Shown here in pieces: positions 26,410 to 34,574 of a stretch of DNA of 64,000 bases; position 1 is the first letter of the stretch, and every line of letters begins with the position of its first letter. Position numbers and translations under genes: made by a program. The stretch covers positions 254,369 through 318,368 of the forward strand of contig JADHMQ010000001.1 of assembly GCA_016779935.1 (NCBI GenBank). Direction: 5' to 3'. Source of the stretch: Flavobacteriales bacterium. Its GTDB lineage: Bacteria; Bacteroidota; Bacteroidia; Flavobacteriales; UBA7312. The notes below the pieces were generated by a model. The model saw nothing but the letters and a program-made list of their open reading frames with translations, did not search any database and was not told where the DNA came from.

Positions 26410-27282
26410 TTATTTTTTACTGGCTTTAAATAAGGTATCTTTTTCCTCTTTATTTAGACTGTCGTATCCTGATTTAGCAATTTTATCTAAAATAAGATTT
26501 ATTTGCTTTTGCTCAGAAGATTTATTTTCTCTCCATTGGTCATCGGTCTTTGGTCTTTTGTAAGCTGTCTTTAGAGGAGTTGAGGGTTTTAATGCAGATG
26601 CCAAATAATCCATGAGCCTATCGAAACTTCTAGAAATATCTTTCCCTTTTAATAATTGTCTGCTAAATATAAATCCATAAAATGCTCCGCCAATGTGTGC
26701 AATATGTCCTCCAGCGTTCCCTTTGGGAATAAGTATTAAATCAAGAACAATAGATACTATGGCAATATGCTTTAGTTTCACATTACCAATAAAAGTAAGG
26801 TTTACGGAATAACTTGGAACATATGTAGCAATTGCAACTAGAATTGCTAATACTGATGCTGATGAACCAACTGCCATAGACTCTGCTAATGAGCTATTAA
26901 ATGCAGGAAAATAATTATAGGCAGTAATATAAAATAGACCTCCGCTAAGCCCTCCTATAATATAGGTGCTTACAATTTGTTTATTGGATAAATATCTTAA
27001 GAAAATTGAACCTCCAAAATATAACCACAAAAGATTGAATGCTAAATGAATAAAACCATTGTGAATAAACATGTAAGTTAGTGCACTCCAGGGCTTTGAA
27101 AGTAGTGCTGAAGGAGATGCTGCCAAGCCTAAATAGTTTAATATTTGATAGCTAGGCACCTTAAAAAGAAAAAAGAATACGTTAAGCACCTCTAATAGAA
27201 TAAACACGCCAACGTTTAAATAAATTAAACGACTTAGCATACTGCCATTCTTGAAACTAGTTTTTAAATCCTTTAAAATCAT
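26410..27282 (-). CDS. Rhomboid-family intramembrane protease with altered GxSG motif
   Basis: Six-helix rhomboid core followed by a ~80-residue soluble tail. The catalytic Ser is S141 in AVGSSASV and the catalytic His is H196 in GHIAHIGGAFYG. The usual GxSG reads GSSA, so the Gly after the nucleophile is replaced by Ala, while the second rhomboid next door keeps GASG. The HN pair of TM2 is present as FIHLAFNLLWL near residue 77. The tail includes KPKTDDQWRENKSSEQ and a conserved helical end (DKIAKSGYDSLNKEEKDTLF). Activity is plausible but the motif change deserves a test. It lies three bases after the second rhomboid gene. Confidence 0.9.
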   Translation of the reverse strand: MILKDLKTSFKNGSMLSRLIYLNVGVFILLEVLNVFFFLFKVPSYQILNYLGLAASPSALLSKPWSALTYMFIHNGFIHLAFNLLWLYFGGSIFLRYLSNKQIVSTYIIGGLSGGLFYITAYNYFPAFNSSLAESMAVGSSASVLAILVAIATYVPSYSVNLTFIGNVKLKHIAIVSIVLDLILIPKGNAGGHIAHIGGAFYGFIFSRQLLKGKDISRSFDRLMDYLASALKPSTPLKTAYKRPKTDDQWRENKSSEQKQINLILDKIAKSGYDSLNKEEKDTLFKASKK

Positions 27283-27285
27283 CTA

Positions 27286-28029
27286 TTAATAAAAATGCTG
27301 ACTGTTTTTTCTCCAGTATTTAATCAGAAAATACCCAAATAACATACCGCCTAAATGAGCGAAATGTGCCACATTATCGCTAGCACTATTTTGAATGCCT
27401 AGCCATAATTCTATAAGTCCATATCCAGCTACAAAGTATTTTGCTTTGATAGGTATAGCAAAATAAAGGTAGATTAATGTATTTGGAAAAAGCATACCAA
27501 AGGCAAGAAGTAATCCAAAAACTGCACCAGATGCTCCAACTGTAGGAGTGTAGTAAAGTAGGTTTAGTCTAGCCATTAATGGGTCAATAAAGTTTTGGCC
27601 GTTTTGCAAAGCATCATAACCGCTAGATGTGACTCTATTAATTTGTTCCAAAGCCATTTGAGCTTCAAGAGCTGATATTTGAAATTGAATAACAGCTAAA
27701 TGTAAAACAGCTGCTCCTAAACCGGTAATCATGTAATACACTAGAAAACGTTTGCCTCCCCATATGTTTTCCAATTGGTTTCCGAACATCCACAAAGCAA
27801 ACATATTGAACAGTATATGAGAAAAACTGCCGTGCATAAATAAATGCGTTACAAATTGGTGTGGTCTGAAGTCTGGCGATTCCCAATGGTGTAGTGCCAA
27901 GTGTTGGTCAAGATTTATACCGAAATTAGTGCCTAACACATATTTTGCTAGAAAAAACAATCCGTTAAGGATTAGTAAATTTTTTACTACCTCAGGCAAA
28001 TAACTAAATCGTGCAGGTTGTATATTCAT
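27286..28029 (-). CDS. Rhomboid-family intramembrane serine protease
   Basis: Six-helix rhomboid with an intact dyad: Ser167 in VGASGAVFGLLLAFG and His225 in VAHFAHLGGMLFG. TM2 carries HILFNMFALWMFG near 71. A ~35-residue insertion between the TM3 region and TM4 (about 120-155) is longer than in minimal rhomboids. 247 residues is normal. It starts one base after the mutL stop and is followed directly by a paralogue, a paired arrangement often seen in Flavobacteriia. Substrates are unknown. Confidence 0.94.
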   Translation of the reverse strand: MNIQPARFSYLPEVVKNLLILNGLFFLAKYVLGTNFGINLDQHLALHHWESPDFRPHQFVTHLFMHGSFSHILFNMFALWMFGNQLENIWGGKRFLVYYMITGLGAAVLHLAVIQFQISALEAQMALEQINRVTSSGYDALQNGQNFIDPLMARLNLLYYTPTVGASGAVFGLLLAFGMLFPNTLIYLYFAIPIKAKYFVAGYGLIELWLGIQNSASDNVAHFAHLGGMLFGYFLIKYWRKNSQHFY

Positions 28030-28030
28030 C

Positions 28031-29833
28031 TTAAAACTTTTTTGCTATTTCTTCAAAAGTTAGGGTTATCAGTGTCGGTTTACTATTGGTAGTTGCATTT
28101 GGTGTTTGGCAAGCAAAAAGATTATCAATGATAGAGTTCATTTCTGTTTTACTCAATGTTCGTCCTTTTTTTATACACATACTTTTAGCCATTGAAAGTG
28201 CAAAATTATCTCTTTTTTCTAGAGATGATTGAGTTTTGTATTGTTCAATTAGTTCTTCAAAAACACTTTCCAGAGTTTCCATTTCTATGTCCACAGGGCT
28301 ACCCAATACGACAATGCTATTTTTATTAAGATAATCAAACCTAAAGCCTAAATTGAAAAGCTCATCACTTATCTCTTTTAACAATTCAATGTCAGAAGGG
28401 TTTAGGTTAATGGTATTTGGGAACAGCAACTGTTGGGACTGACCTTCTACTGCTTGTGAGTTAAGATAGTATTCATACAATATTCGCTCATGAGCCCTTT
28501 GCTGATGAATAATCATCATTCCAGATTTTATGCTTGATACAATGTATTGATTGTTCAATTGAAAAATTGCCGATTCAGTAGTTTCAGAATCTTCACTCCA
28601 ACTTGTATTGATTGTTTCAGTTTGCTGGGAGTTGTTTTCAGGAACTGGCAAATCTTCGAAAAGCTTTTCCCAATTGTCAGTTTTTACTTTAGGACTTGGG
28701 GTATAACTTCTTTCTTTTTGTTCTTTTTCCTCGAAGGGGTTGTATGAAGAGTCCACTTTTAGAGAGGGTTGACGTACTTTATTATTTGACTTTGGTATAT
28801 TGCTGAATGCGGGATCTTTATCAAAATCCAGTGTAGGTACGATATTGTGTATTCCCAATGCTCGTTTTACACAAGAACGAATGATTGCATAAATGGATTT
28901 CTCATCTTCAAACTTAATTTCAGTTTTTGTTGGATGAATATTAACGTCAATGAACTTAGGGTCAATATCAAAAAATAAAAAGTAAGACGGGTGATGACCA
29001 TCTGAAATCAAATCTTTAAAGGCGTTGTTTACAGCATGGTGTAAATAGGGGCTTTTTATAAATCGATTATTCACGAAAAAATATTGCTCGCCCCTAGTTT
29101 TCTTTGAAAATTCTGGTTTCCCAATAAATCCTGAAATAGTAATTAGAGTAGTTTCTTCAGAAACTGGCACAAGTTTTTCATTGTATTTAGCACCAAAAAT
29201 CCCAACAATTCGTTGTTTAAGTGTAGATTTAGGAAGGTTAAGTACTTCCTTATCATTCTGGTAGAATGAGAATGAACAATCTTCGTTTGCTAGTGATACT
29301 CTGTAAAATTCATCAAAAATATGTCTGAGTTCTACATTATCAGATTTTAAAAAGTTTCTTCTAGCAGGAACATTAAAGAATAGGTTTTTAATAGATATTG
29401 AGGTGCCATTATTAGAGGTGCAATTTTCTTGAGAAATGAGTTCGCTTCCTTCAATAATGATTTTAGTGCCTAGCTCATTATCGTGAAGTTTTGATTTTAA
29501 TTCTACGTGTGCAATTGCTGCCATAGATGCCATTGCTTCGCCACGAAACCCCATTGTTCGAATACTATGAATGTCATTCGCTTCTCTGATTTTTGAGGTA
29601 GCGTGTCTCTCAAAGCACATTCTGGCGTCCGTTTCGCTCATACCACAACCGTTGTCAATAACCTGAATTAATGTACGTCCAGCATCTTTAACAATTAGCT
29701 TAATATCGGATGCTCCAGAATCAATGGCATTTTCTAATAATTCCTTTACAGCAGAAGAGGGGCGTTGAATAACTTCGCCGGCAGCAATTTGGTTAGCTAC
29801 ATGATCAGGTAAAAGTTGAATAATGTCGGACAT
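28031..29833 (-). CDS. mutL: DNA mismatch repair protein MutL
   Basis: Mismatch-repair ATPase linking MutS to strand removal. The GHKL ATPase motifs are clear: VKELLENAIDSGAS near residue 29, VIDNGCGM near 58 and TMGFRGEAMASMAAIAH near 92. The transducer domain extends to about 320, then a variable linker, then the dimerisation domain. In that domain the endonuclease motif, normally DQHA-x2-E-x4-E, reads HQQRAHERILYE near 443-454, and the CPHGRP-type motif near the C-terminus is replaced by CQTPNATTNSKPT. Both changes suggest loss of metal-dependent nicking. 600 residues is normal. Confidence 0.96.
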   Translation of the reverse strand: MSDIIQLLPDHVANQIAAGEVIQRPSSAVKELLENAIDSGASDIKLIVKDAGRTLIQVIDNGCGMSETDARMCFERHATSKIREANDIHSIRTMGFRGEAMASMAAIAHVELKSKLHDNELGTKIIIEGSELISQENCTSNNGTSISIKNLFFNVPARRNFLKSDNVELRHIFDEFYRVSLANEDCSFSFYQNDKEVLNLPKSTLKQRIVGIFGAKYNEKLVPVSEETTLITISGFIGKPEFSKKTRGEQYFFVNNRFIKSPYLHHAVNNAFKDLISDGHHPSYFLFFDIDPKFIDVNIHPTKTEIKFEDEKSIYAIIRSCVKRALGIHNIVPTLDFDKDPAFSNIPKSNNKVRQPSLKVDSSYNPFEEKEQKERSYTPSPKVKTDNWEKLFEDLPVPENNSQQTETINTSWSEDSETTESAIFQLNNQYIVSSIKSGMMIIHQQRAHERILYEYYLNSQAVEGQSQQLLFPNTINLNPSDIELLKEISDELFNLGFRFDYLNKNSIVVLGSPVDIEMETLESVFEELIEQYKTQSSLEKRDNFALSMAKSMCIKKGRTLSKTEMNSIIDNLFACQTPNATTNSKPTLITLTFEEIAKKF

Positions 29834-29834
29834 A

Positions 29835-30092
29835 TTAAAATTTCAGTAAAGCAAAGCTAAATAATAGTAAAATGAAAACGATAAGAATTATCCTTTTATT
29901 TGAATAGTTAATTTCTTTGGAGCGTTTGCTCTGTTGCCAATTTTTGGAAAAGTCTAAATTAGAATTACCACTTTCGGCAGATTTCACTCTTTTTTCTAAA
30001 TCTTCTTTTCGAGCATCGTAGTACCTTGACTTAAAATCGAACTGACGGTGTCTAGCTGTTTTAAAAAAGCTCGGAAGTTTGGGTGCTTGCAT
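29835..30092 (-). CDS. Small conserved tail-anchored protein upstream of mutL
   Basis: I know no function for this 85-residue protein. It is basic and polar in its first 65 residues (many Arg, Lys and Tyr, including SRYYDARKEDLEKRVK) and ends in one hydrophobic helix of about 18 residues (IILIVFILLLFSFALLKF), so it is probably C-terminally anchored in the inner membrane. It starts from ATG at 30090-30092 and stops one base before the mutL ATG, so translation is coupled. Similar small genes precede mutL in other Flavobacteriia as far as I recall; this is memory, not a search. Confidence 0.75.
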   Translation of the reverse strand: MQAPKLPSFFKTARHRQFDFKSRYYDARKEDLEKRVKSAESGNSNLDFSKNWQQSKRSKEINYSNKRIILIVFILLLFSFALLKF

Positions 30093-30172
30093 AAAGCAAA
30101 AATAAACAAAATCATCATCAAAAGAGTAGGGGTCAATTTCTATAACATGAATGTTTTTTTTGTCTGTTAGTT

Positions 30173-30197
30173 ATTCATCATCATTCAAATGATGAAT
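30173..30197. repeat. Inverted repeat in the regulator's upstream region
   Basis: ATTCATCAT (30173-30181) and ATGATGAAT (30189-30197) are perfect inverted copies with a seven-base spacer. It lies in the 328-base gap between the small mutL-operon gene and the XRE gene. There is no T tract, so an operator is more likely than a terminator. Confidence 0.5.
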
Positions 30198-30212
30198 GTA
30201 TAGTTTTTACTT

Positions 30213-30222
30213 ATGTAAACAT
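30213..30222. promoter_or_regulatory. Possible operator half of a pair (distal)
   Basis: ATGTAAACAT is the exact reverse complement of ATGTTTACAT at 30394-30403, which overlaps the -7 box of the XRE gene. The two sites are 181 bases apart. The rest of the gap is very AT-rich with no coding character. Confidence 0.35.
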
Positions 30223-30393
30223 CATTAGGTGTAAAAAACCACTTAAAATTTTACAAATATCAACAAAATTCTAATTAAAATCATAAAATACTATTTATCA
30301 GTATTTTACAATACTCTTCTAAATAATAATTGTATATAAATTAATAGTGTAAATGTCTTTTTTTGATAGTTTATTTATCCGGTATTAAAAAAT

Positions 30394-30406
30394 ATGTTTA
30401 CATTTG
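30394..30406 (+). promoter_or_regulatory. -7 element with overlapping candidate operator, XRE gene
   Basis: TACATTTG at 30399-30406 matches TAnnTTTG and ends 14 bases before the ATG. The candidate operator ATGTTTACAT (30394-30403) overlaps it, so binding of a protein there would block initiation. Confidence 0.5.
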
Positions 30407-30420
30407 TAACGTAGTAAAAT

Positions 30421-30753
30421 ATGGAGAAACGCATCCAAAATATCATAGAAAAATATGGCTTAAGCCCTAATGCTTTTGCACAAGAAATTGACGTTAATCG
30501 GTCAACGATTTCGCATATTTTGTCTGGACGTAATAAGCCGAGTATTGATGTTTTACAAAAAATTTTAAAGCGATTTTCTGAGGTTTCGGCTTCTTGGCTT
30601 TTATTGGGTCGTGGTGATATGTTTGCTAACGAACCTGTAAGTCAAGCTCCAAAAGCTACTACAGATGAGTCTTCGGTTAAATCCAAAGAGGTTAAGAAAA
30701 TAGTTGTTTTTTATTCTGATAATAGTTTTGAGGAATACAAGCCAAATAAATAA
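30421..30753 (+). CDS. XRE-family helix-turn-helix regulator
   Basis: DNA-binding protein of 110 residues. The HTH_3 domain covers residues ~4-62: IIEKYGLSPNAFAQEIDVN, then recognition helix RSTISHILSGRNKPSIDVLQKILKRF, and SASWLLLGRGDMF, a pattern common in phage-type and Bacteroidota repressors. A linker (70-90) leads to a short beta-type tail (KKIVVFYSDNSFEEYKP) that may dimerise. The upstream inverted pair overlapping its -7 box suggests autoregulation (inference). The pyrD gene follows after its own candidate -7 element. Confidence 0.9.
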   Translation: MEKRIQNIIEKYGLSPNAFAQEIDVNRSTISHILSGRNKPSIDVLQKILKRFSEVSASWLLLGRGDMFANEPVSQAPKATTDESSVKSKEVKKIVVFYSDNSFEEYKPNK

Positions 30754-30759
30754 TCTTTA

Positions 30760-30767
30760 TACTTTTG
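30760..30767 (+). promoter_or_regulatory. -7 promoter element for pyrD
   Basis: TACTTTTG matches TAnnTTTG just after the regulator's stop and about 18 bases before the pyrD start. Confidence 0.5.
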
Positions 30768-30785
30768 TAGGGTAATTCATTGATG

Positions 30786-31820
30786 ATGTACAGATACCTT
30801 ATTAAACCCCTTCTTTTTCTTTTTAATCCTGAATTCATACATCATTTTATTTTTAATTTAATCAAGTTAGCTTCTTGTATCCCCTTTAAACTAAAGGCTT
30901 GGGACTCAATTTATAGAATAAAAGATGAACGTTTAAAGAGAACAGTTTTTGGTTTAACCTTTGATAACCCTGTTGGTTTGGCAGCTGGTTTTGACAAGGA
31001 TGCTAAATTATTTAATGAACTGTCTTCATTTGGTTTTGGTTTCATTGAAATTGGTACGCTTACACCATTAGCACAGTCAGGTAACCCTAAGCCTCGCTTA
31101 TTTAGATTGCCTCAGGACGAATCTCTAATAAACAGAATGGGATTTAACAATGGAGGGGTAGAAGATGCTGTAAATCGCTTAAAATATCGCCATACAGGTA
31201 TTATTATTGGTGGAAACATTGGCAAAAATAAGCTAACGCCTAATTCTGAGGCTGCTAAAGATTACGAATTAAGTTTTGAGGCTTTATTTGATTATGTTGA
31301 TTACTTTGTGGTTAATGTAAGCTCGCCTAATACTCCAGGTTTAAGAGAGTTACAAGAGAAAGAACCCTTGACGAAGTTGTTGCTAAAGTTACAAGATTTA
31401 AATTCTAAAAAAGAAAATAGAAAGCCGATTTTATTGAAAATTGCTCCAGATTTAACAGATAACCAATTAGATGATATTATTCAGATAGTCATTGACACTA
31501 AGTTGGATGGCCTGATAGCAACCAATACCACTATTGATAGAAGTGGTCTTAAAACTTCTGACAATGAACTAGAGCGTATTGGAAACGGAGGGGTAAGTGG
31601 TAAAGCAGTTAAAAACCGTTCAACAGAAGTGATTAAGTATATTTCGGAAAAATCAAATCAGTCTTTTCCAATAATTGGAGTAGGAGGTATTCATTCTGCT
31701 GAAGATGCGATTGAAAAGTTGAAGGCCGGAGCAAGTTTAGTTCAAATCTATACAGGATTTGTTTATGAAGGTCCGTCAATTGTTAAGAAAATTAATAAAG
31801 GTATTCTAAACAGTTTATGA
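30786..31820 (+). CDS. pyrD: Dihydroorotate dehydrogenase (quinone), class 2
   Basis: Oxidises dihydroorotate to orotate in pyrimidine synthesis, passing electrons to quinone at the inner membrane. The N-terminal amphipathic membrane-association helices ([20 protein letters not shown]) mark class 2. FMN and substrate motifs: [13 protein letters not shown] near residue 60, [17 protein letters not shown] near 112, [15 protein letters not shown] near 172 and [11 protein letters not shown] near 297. TTG (30780), ATG (30783) and ATG (30786) lie in frame in succession; I chose the last as closest to the family N-terminus. Its stop overlaps the next gene by four bases. Confidence 0.95.
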   Translation: MYRYLIKPLLFLFNPEFIHHFIFNLIKLASCIPFKLKAWDSIYRIKDERLKRTVFGLTFDNPVGLAAGFDKDAKLFNELSSFGFGFIEIGTLTPLAQSGNPKPRLFRLPQDESLINRMGFNNGGVEDAVNRLKYRHTGIIIGGNIGKNKLTPNSEAAKDYELSFEALFDYVDYFVVNVSSPNTPGLRELQEKEPLTKLLLKLQDLNSKKENRKPILLKIAPDLTDNQLDDIIQIVIDTKLDGLIATNTTIDRSGLKTSDNELERIGNGGVSGKAVKNRSTEVIKYISEKSNQSFPIIGVGGIHSAEDAIEKLKAGASLVQIYTGFVYEGPSIVKKINKGILNSL

Positions 31821-32653
31821 AAATTATTGAATGTCCTAGAGATGCAATGCAAGGTTTTGAGCGATTCATTCCTACTGCTCAGAAGATCTCTTATTTAAAT
31901 GCTTTGTTGAAAGTTGGTTTTAATACTCTTGATTTCGGTAGTTTTGTATCCCCAAAGGCAATTCCTCAGATGAGAGATACTGCTGATGTTCTTAATCAAT
32001 TGGATGAATCATCGACAAAATTACTAGCTATCATTGCAAATCTGCGAGGTGTGGAGGATGCTTGTCAGTTTGAGCGGATTGACTTTTTAGGTTATCCTTT
32101 CTCAGTTTCTGAGACCTTTCAAAAAAGAAATACCAATTCATCCATTGATGAGTCTTTAATTTTAGTTGATAAAATCCAAAATGCCTCTGTTAAAAATAAT
32201 AAATCATTGGTAGTGTATTTGTCAATGGCATTCGGAAACCCTTATGGTGAACTCTGGCATGAAGATATTGTCTCTAAATGGGGCGAAAAGCTTTCAGATA
32301 TGGGAATAGAAATCATTGCTTTATCTGATACTATTGGCGTTTCAAATTCTGATAACATAAGTCGATTGTTTTCGCAGCTAATAGCTGAGTATTCAGACGT
32401 AGAATGGGGAGCGCATTTACACACTTCTTTAGAGAGTTGGAGAGAGAAGGTGGAGTCAGCTTACAATAGTGGCTGTCGCCGTTTTGATGGCGCTATTAAA
32501 GGTCTAGGGGGTTGTCCAATGGCGAAAGACGATTTGGTAGGTAATATGCCGACAGAAAAGCTTATTTCCTTTTGTAATGAAAAGAAAATAGATATTTCAC
32601 TAGATTCTTTAGCTTTTGAAAGTGCCTACAACAAAGCTGTAGACACTTTCTAA
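31817..32653 (+). CDS. Hydroxymethylglutaryl-CoA lyase
   Basis: Cleaves HMG-CoA to acetyl-CoA and acetoacetate, the last step of leucine breakdown. The DRE-TIM-like barrel opens with [10 protein letters not shown] (family VGPRDGLQ), has [14 protein letters not shown] near 39, a DTIGVS strand near 171, the metal-binding WGAHLHTS near 196 and the signature [15 protein letters not shown] near 228 containing the catalytic Cys. 278 residues is the usual bacterial length. The ATGA overlap with pyrD suggests one transcript. The substrate call rests on motifs alone, as no leucine-pathway neighbour is present. Confidence 0.92.
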   Translation: MKIIECPRDAMQGFERFIPTAQKISYLNALLKVGFNTLDFGSFVSPKAIPQMRDTADVLNQLDESSTKLLAIIANLRGVEDACQFERIDFLGYPFSVSETFQKRNTNSSIDESLILVDKIQNASVKNNKSLVVYLSMAFGNPYGELWHEDIVSKWGEKLSDMGIEIIALSDTIGVSNSDNISRLFSQLIAEYSDVEWGAHLHTSLESWREKVESAYNSGCRRFDGAIKGLGGCPMAKDDLVGNMPTEKLISFCNEKKIDISLDSLAFESAYNKAVDTF

Positions 32654-32666
32654 ATTAGCGGTTAGC

Positions 32667-34556
32667 TTAGTTTTTAATAAGTTGGTGATATTCTTTACTT
32701 AAATCAGTATTCAATAACTCAATTATATAAATCCCATTTTTAAGTTCACTGATATCAATTATTCTATTACTGAATTTCTCCCTCTTTACCAATTCACCTG
32801 CTAATGATAGTATTCTAAGTGTTTGGATTTGATTAGTTGATTCAATTTGAAAAAATCCATCAATACTAGTGTTTGGGTATACACTTGAGGCAAACAATTC
32901 AGTTTCTTCAACTCCTACAACCTCTGTAATTGTAATTTCTTTTTCACCGCTTACATTAGAACCGTCTTGCGCAACTGCTTTTACTGTTACGTTTCCAACA
33001 GAAGTGGGGGATAGTAATCCAGAATTATCGATTGTGGCTGTACCAGTTCCATTTAAAATAAACCAATCAAAGTTTGTATTGGTGGCGTTGGTTGGTAAAA
33101 TATTAGCCTGCATTTGTAAATTTTGATTTAATGGTACATTAGTTTGGTTATTTTCTCCTTTAACCTCAATTGAACTTACGTAAATAATTAATTCAATAAC
33201 AGTAACCTTTTGAGTATCTGAAATATTTGAACCATCTGTTGTAGTTGCCATAACATCTACATCTCCAATAGTCTGCCCTGTAAGTAGTCCACTTGTGTTA
33301 ATTGTTGCAGTACCAGTACCATTTACAACAGTCCAATTTACATTTTGATTCGTTGTATTATTGGGCAATACTGTAGCATTAAGTTGTATGCTTTGGGTTT
33401 CGGCTACTTCATCGCCTGAGCTTGATGAAATTGATATGGAGTTAGCAAGAATAGGTTTTATGGTAATTTGTAGTGAATCAAAAATATTAGTGCCATCATT
33501 AGCTGTAGCATATGCTGTAACGGTACCTACTGTAGTAGGGGTAAGCAAACCACTTGAATTTATAGTGGCTGAACCTGTACCGTTAACTATTGACCAACTT
33601 ACGCTAAGGTTTGATGCATTATTAGGCTGAATTATAGCATTGAGTTGAAGAGTTTCATTTATAAAAATATCAGTTACTCCAAGGTAAGCTATCACATCTA
33701 TTGAGCTTACGTTTATGGGAGCAGATGAAGTAATAGTCATCACTGCCTCCCCAAAAACATTTGAAAAATCTGTTGCACTAGCTTTTACTGTAACTTCACC
33801 AACAGTTTGTCCAATTAGGTTACCATTTGAGTTAATAGTAGCTGATCCTGTTCCGTTTGTAACAGACCAAATTAGATTTTGATTAGTTGCATTTTGGGGT
33901 AGTATACTAGCTTCCATTTGAACGGATTGCCCTTCGTTAACAGATACAGCCCCATTTTGACCATACACATTAATAGAGGTAATTTGAATATTTTGACTTT
34001 GTCCAGTTTCTCCAGCTAAAATCGTTCCATTAGGCACATCATTGTAAGCATATTCTTTTATAAAAAATTGATACTGATTATTCAAAGCAACTTTAATCCA
34101 TCCGTAATGAGTGTTTGAGTTTAATATAAATTTAACCGCGATAAATTTATCGTCACCATTAACTGTTAGAAAACTTCCATAATCATTGTCTCCAATTAGT
34201 GGTTCTGGAATTGAATTTCCCCATTCACCCCAAGATAATGAGGCTATGTCTTCATTTTCGTTAATTACCTTAATATATTTACCTCCATAAGGATTTGATT
34301 GACCTGTTAAAAACACCTCATTATTTCCTTCGTGAACTAGATGTAAAAACCATCCTTGAGTTAAGTTTGCATCCCATCGGATATCATATTCTTTAACCCC
34401 ATCTCCATTGAAGTCAATATTGATAAGATTATTGGCGCTAAATGCATTAAAATCTATAGTTGTTTGAAAATCGGGATTTAAATCTGTATGAATAATAGCC
34501 GAATAAGATTGGATAAATACTGTAATTGAGGCTATAAGTAATACTATTTTTTTCAT
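32667..34556 (-). CDS. Secreted Ig-like (Big_2) repeat protein with T9SS type A tail
   Basis: Cell-surface or extracellular protein. A signal peptide (ending SYS) leads to an N-terminal beta domain (about 20-190). Four bacterial Ig-like group 2 repeats of ~88 residues follow, each with the pattern ATIN-SGLL---VG-VTV-A-A-DGSN. The C-terminal ~75 residues form a type A T9SS signal (SVYPNTSIDGFFQI, LRILSLAGELVKRE, LKNGIYIIEL). Big_2 arrays usually act as stalks; no enzyme domain is seen. It lies 18 bases after another T9SS cargo gene in the same direction, so a surface-protein operon is likely. Confidence 0.92.
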   Translation of the reverse strand: MKKIVLLIASITVFIQSYSAIIHTDLNPDFQTTIDFNAFSANNLINIDFNGDGVKEYDIRWDANLTQGWFLHLVHEGNNEVFLTGQSNPYGGKYIKVINENEDIASLSWGEWGNSIPEPLIGDNDYGSFLTVNGDDKFIAVKFILNSNTHYGWIKVALNNQYQFFIKEYAYNDVPNGTILAGETGQSQNIQITSINVYGQNGAVSVNEGQSVQMEASILPQNATNQNLIWSVTNGTGSATINSNGNLIGQTVGEVTVKASATDFSNVFGEAVMTITSSAPINVSSIDVIAYLGVTDIFINETLQLNAIIQPNNASNLSVSWSIVNGTGSATINSSGLLTPTTVGTVTAYATANDGTNIFDSLQITIKPILANSISISSSSGDEVAETQSIQLNATVLPNNTTNQNVNWTVVNGTGTATINTSGLLTGQTIGDVDVMATTTDGSNISDTQKVTVIELIIYVSSIEVKGENNQTNVPLNQNLQMQANILPTNATNTNFDWFILNGTGTATIDNSGLLSPTSVGNVTVKAVAQDGSNVSGEKEITITEVVGVEETELFASSVYPNTSIDGFFQIESTNQIQTLRILSLAGELVKREKFSNRIIDISELKNGIYIIELLNTDLSKEYHQLIKN

Positions 34557-34574
34557 TGCTAGTTAGTTTTTTAG

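Noticed and set aside
32900-34000. DNA repeats in the Big_2 gene as a CRISPR or mobile repeat
   Set aside because: The repeats are ~88-codon protein domains, diverged at DNA level and in frame, as expected for an Ig-like stalk.
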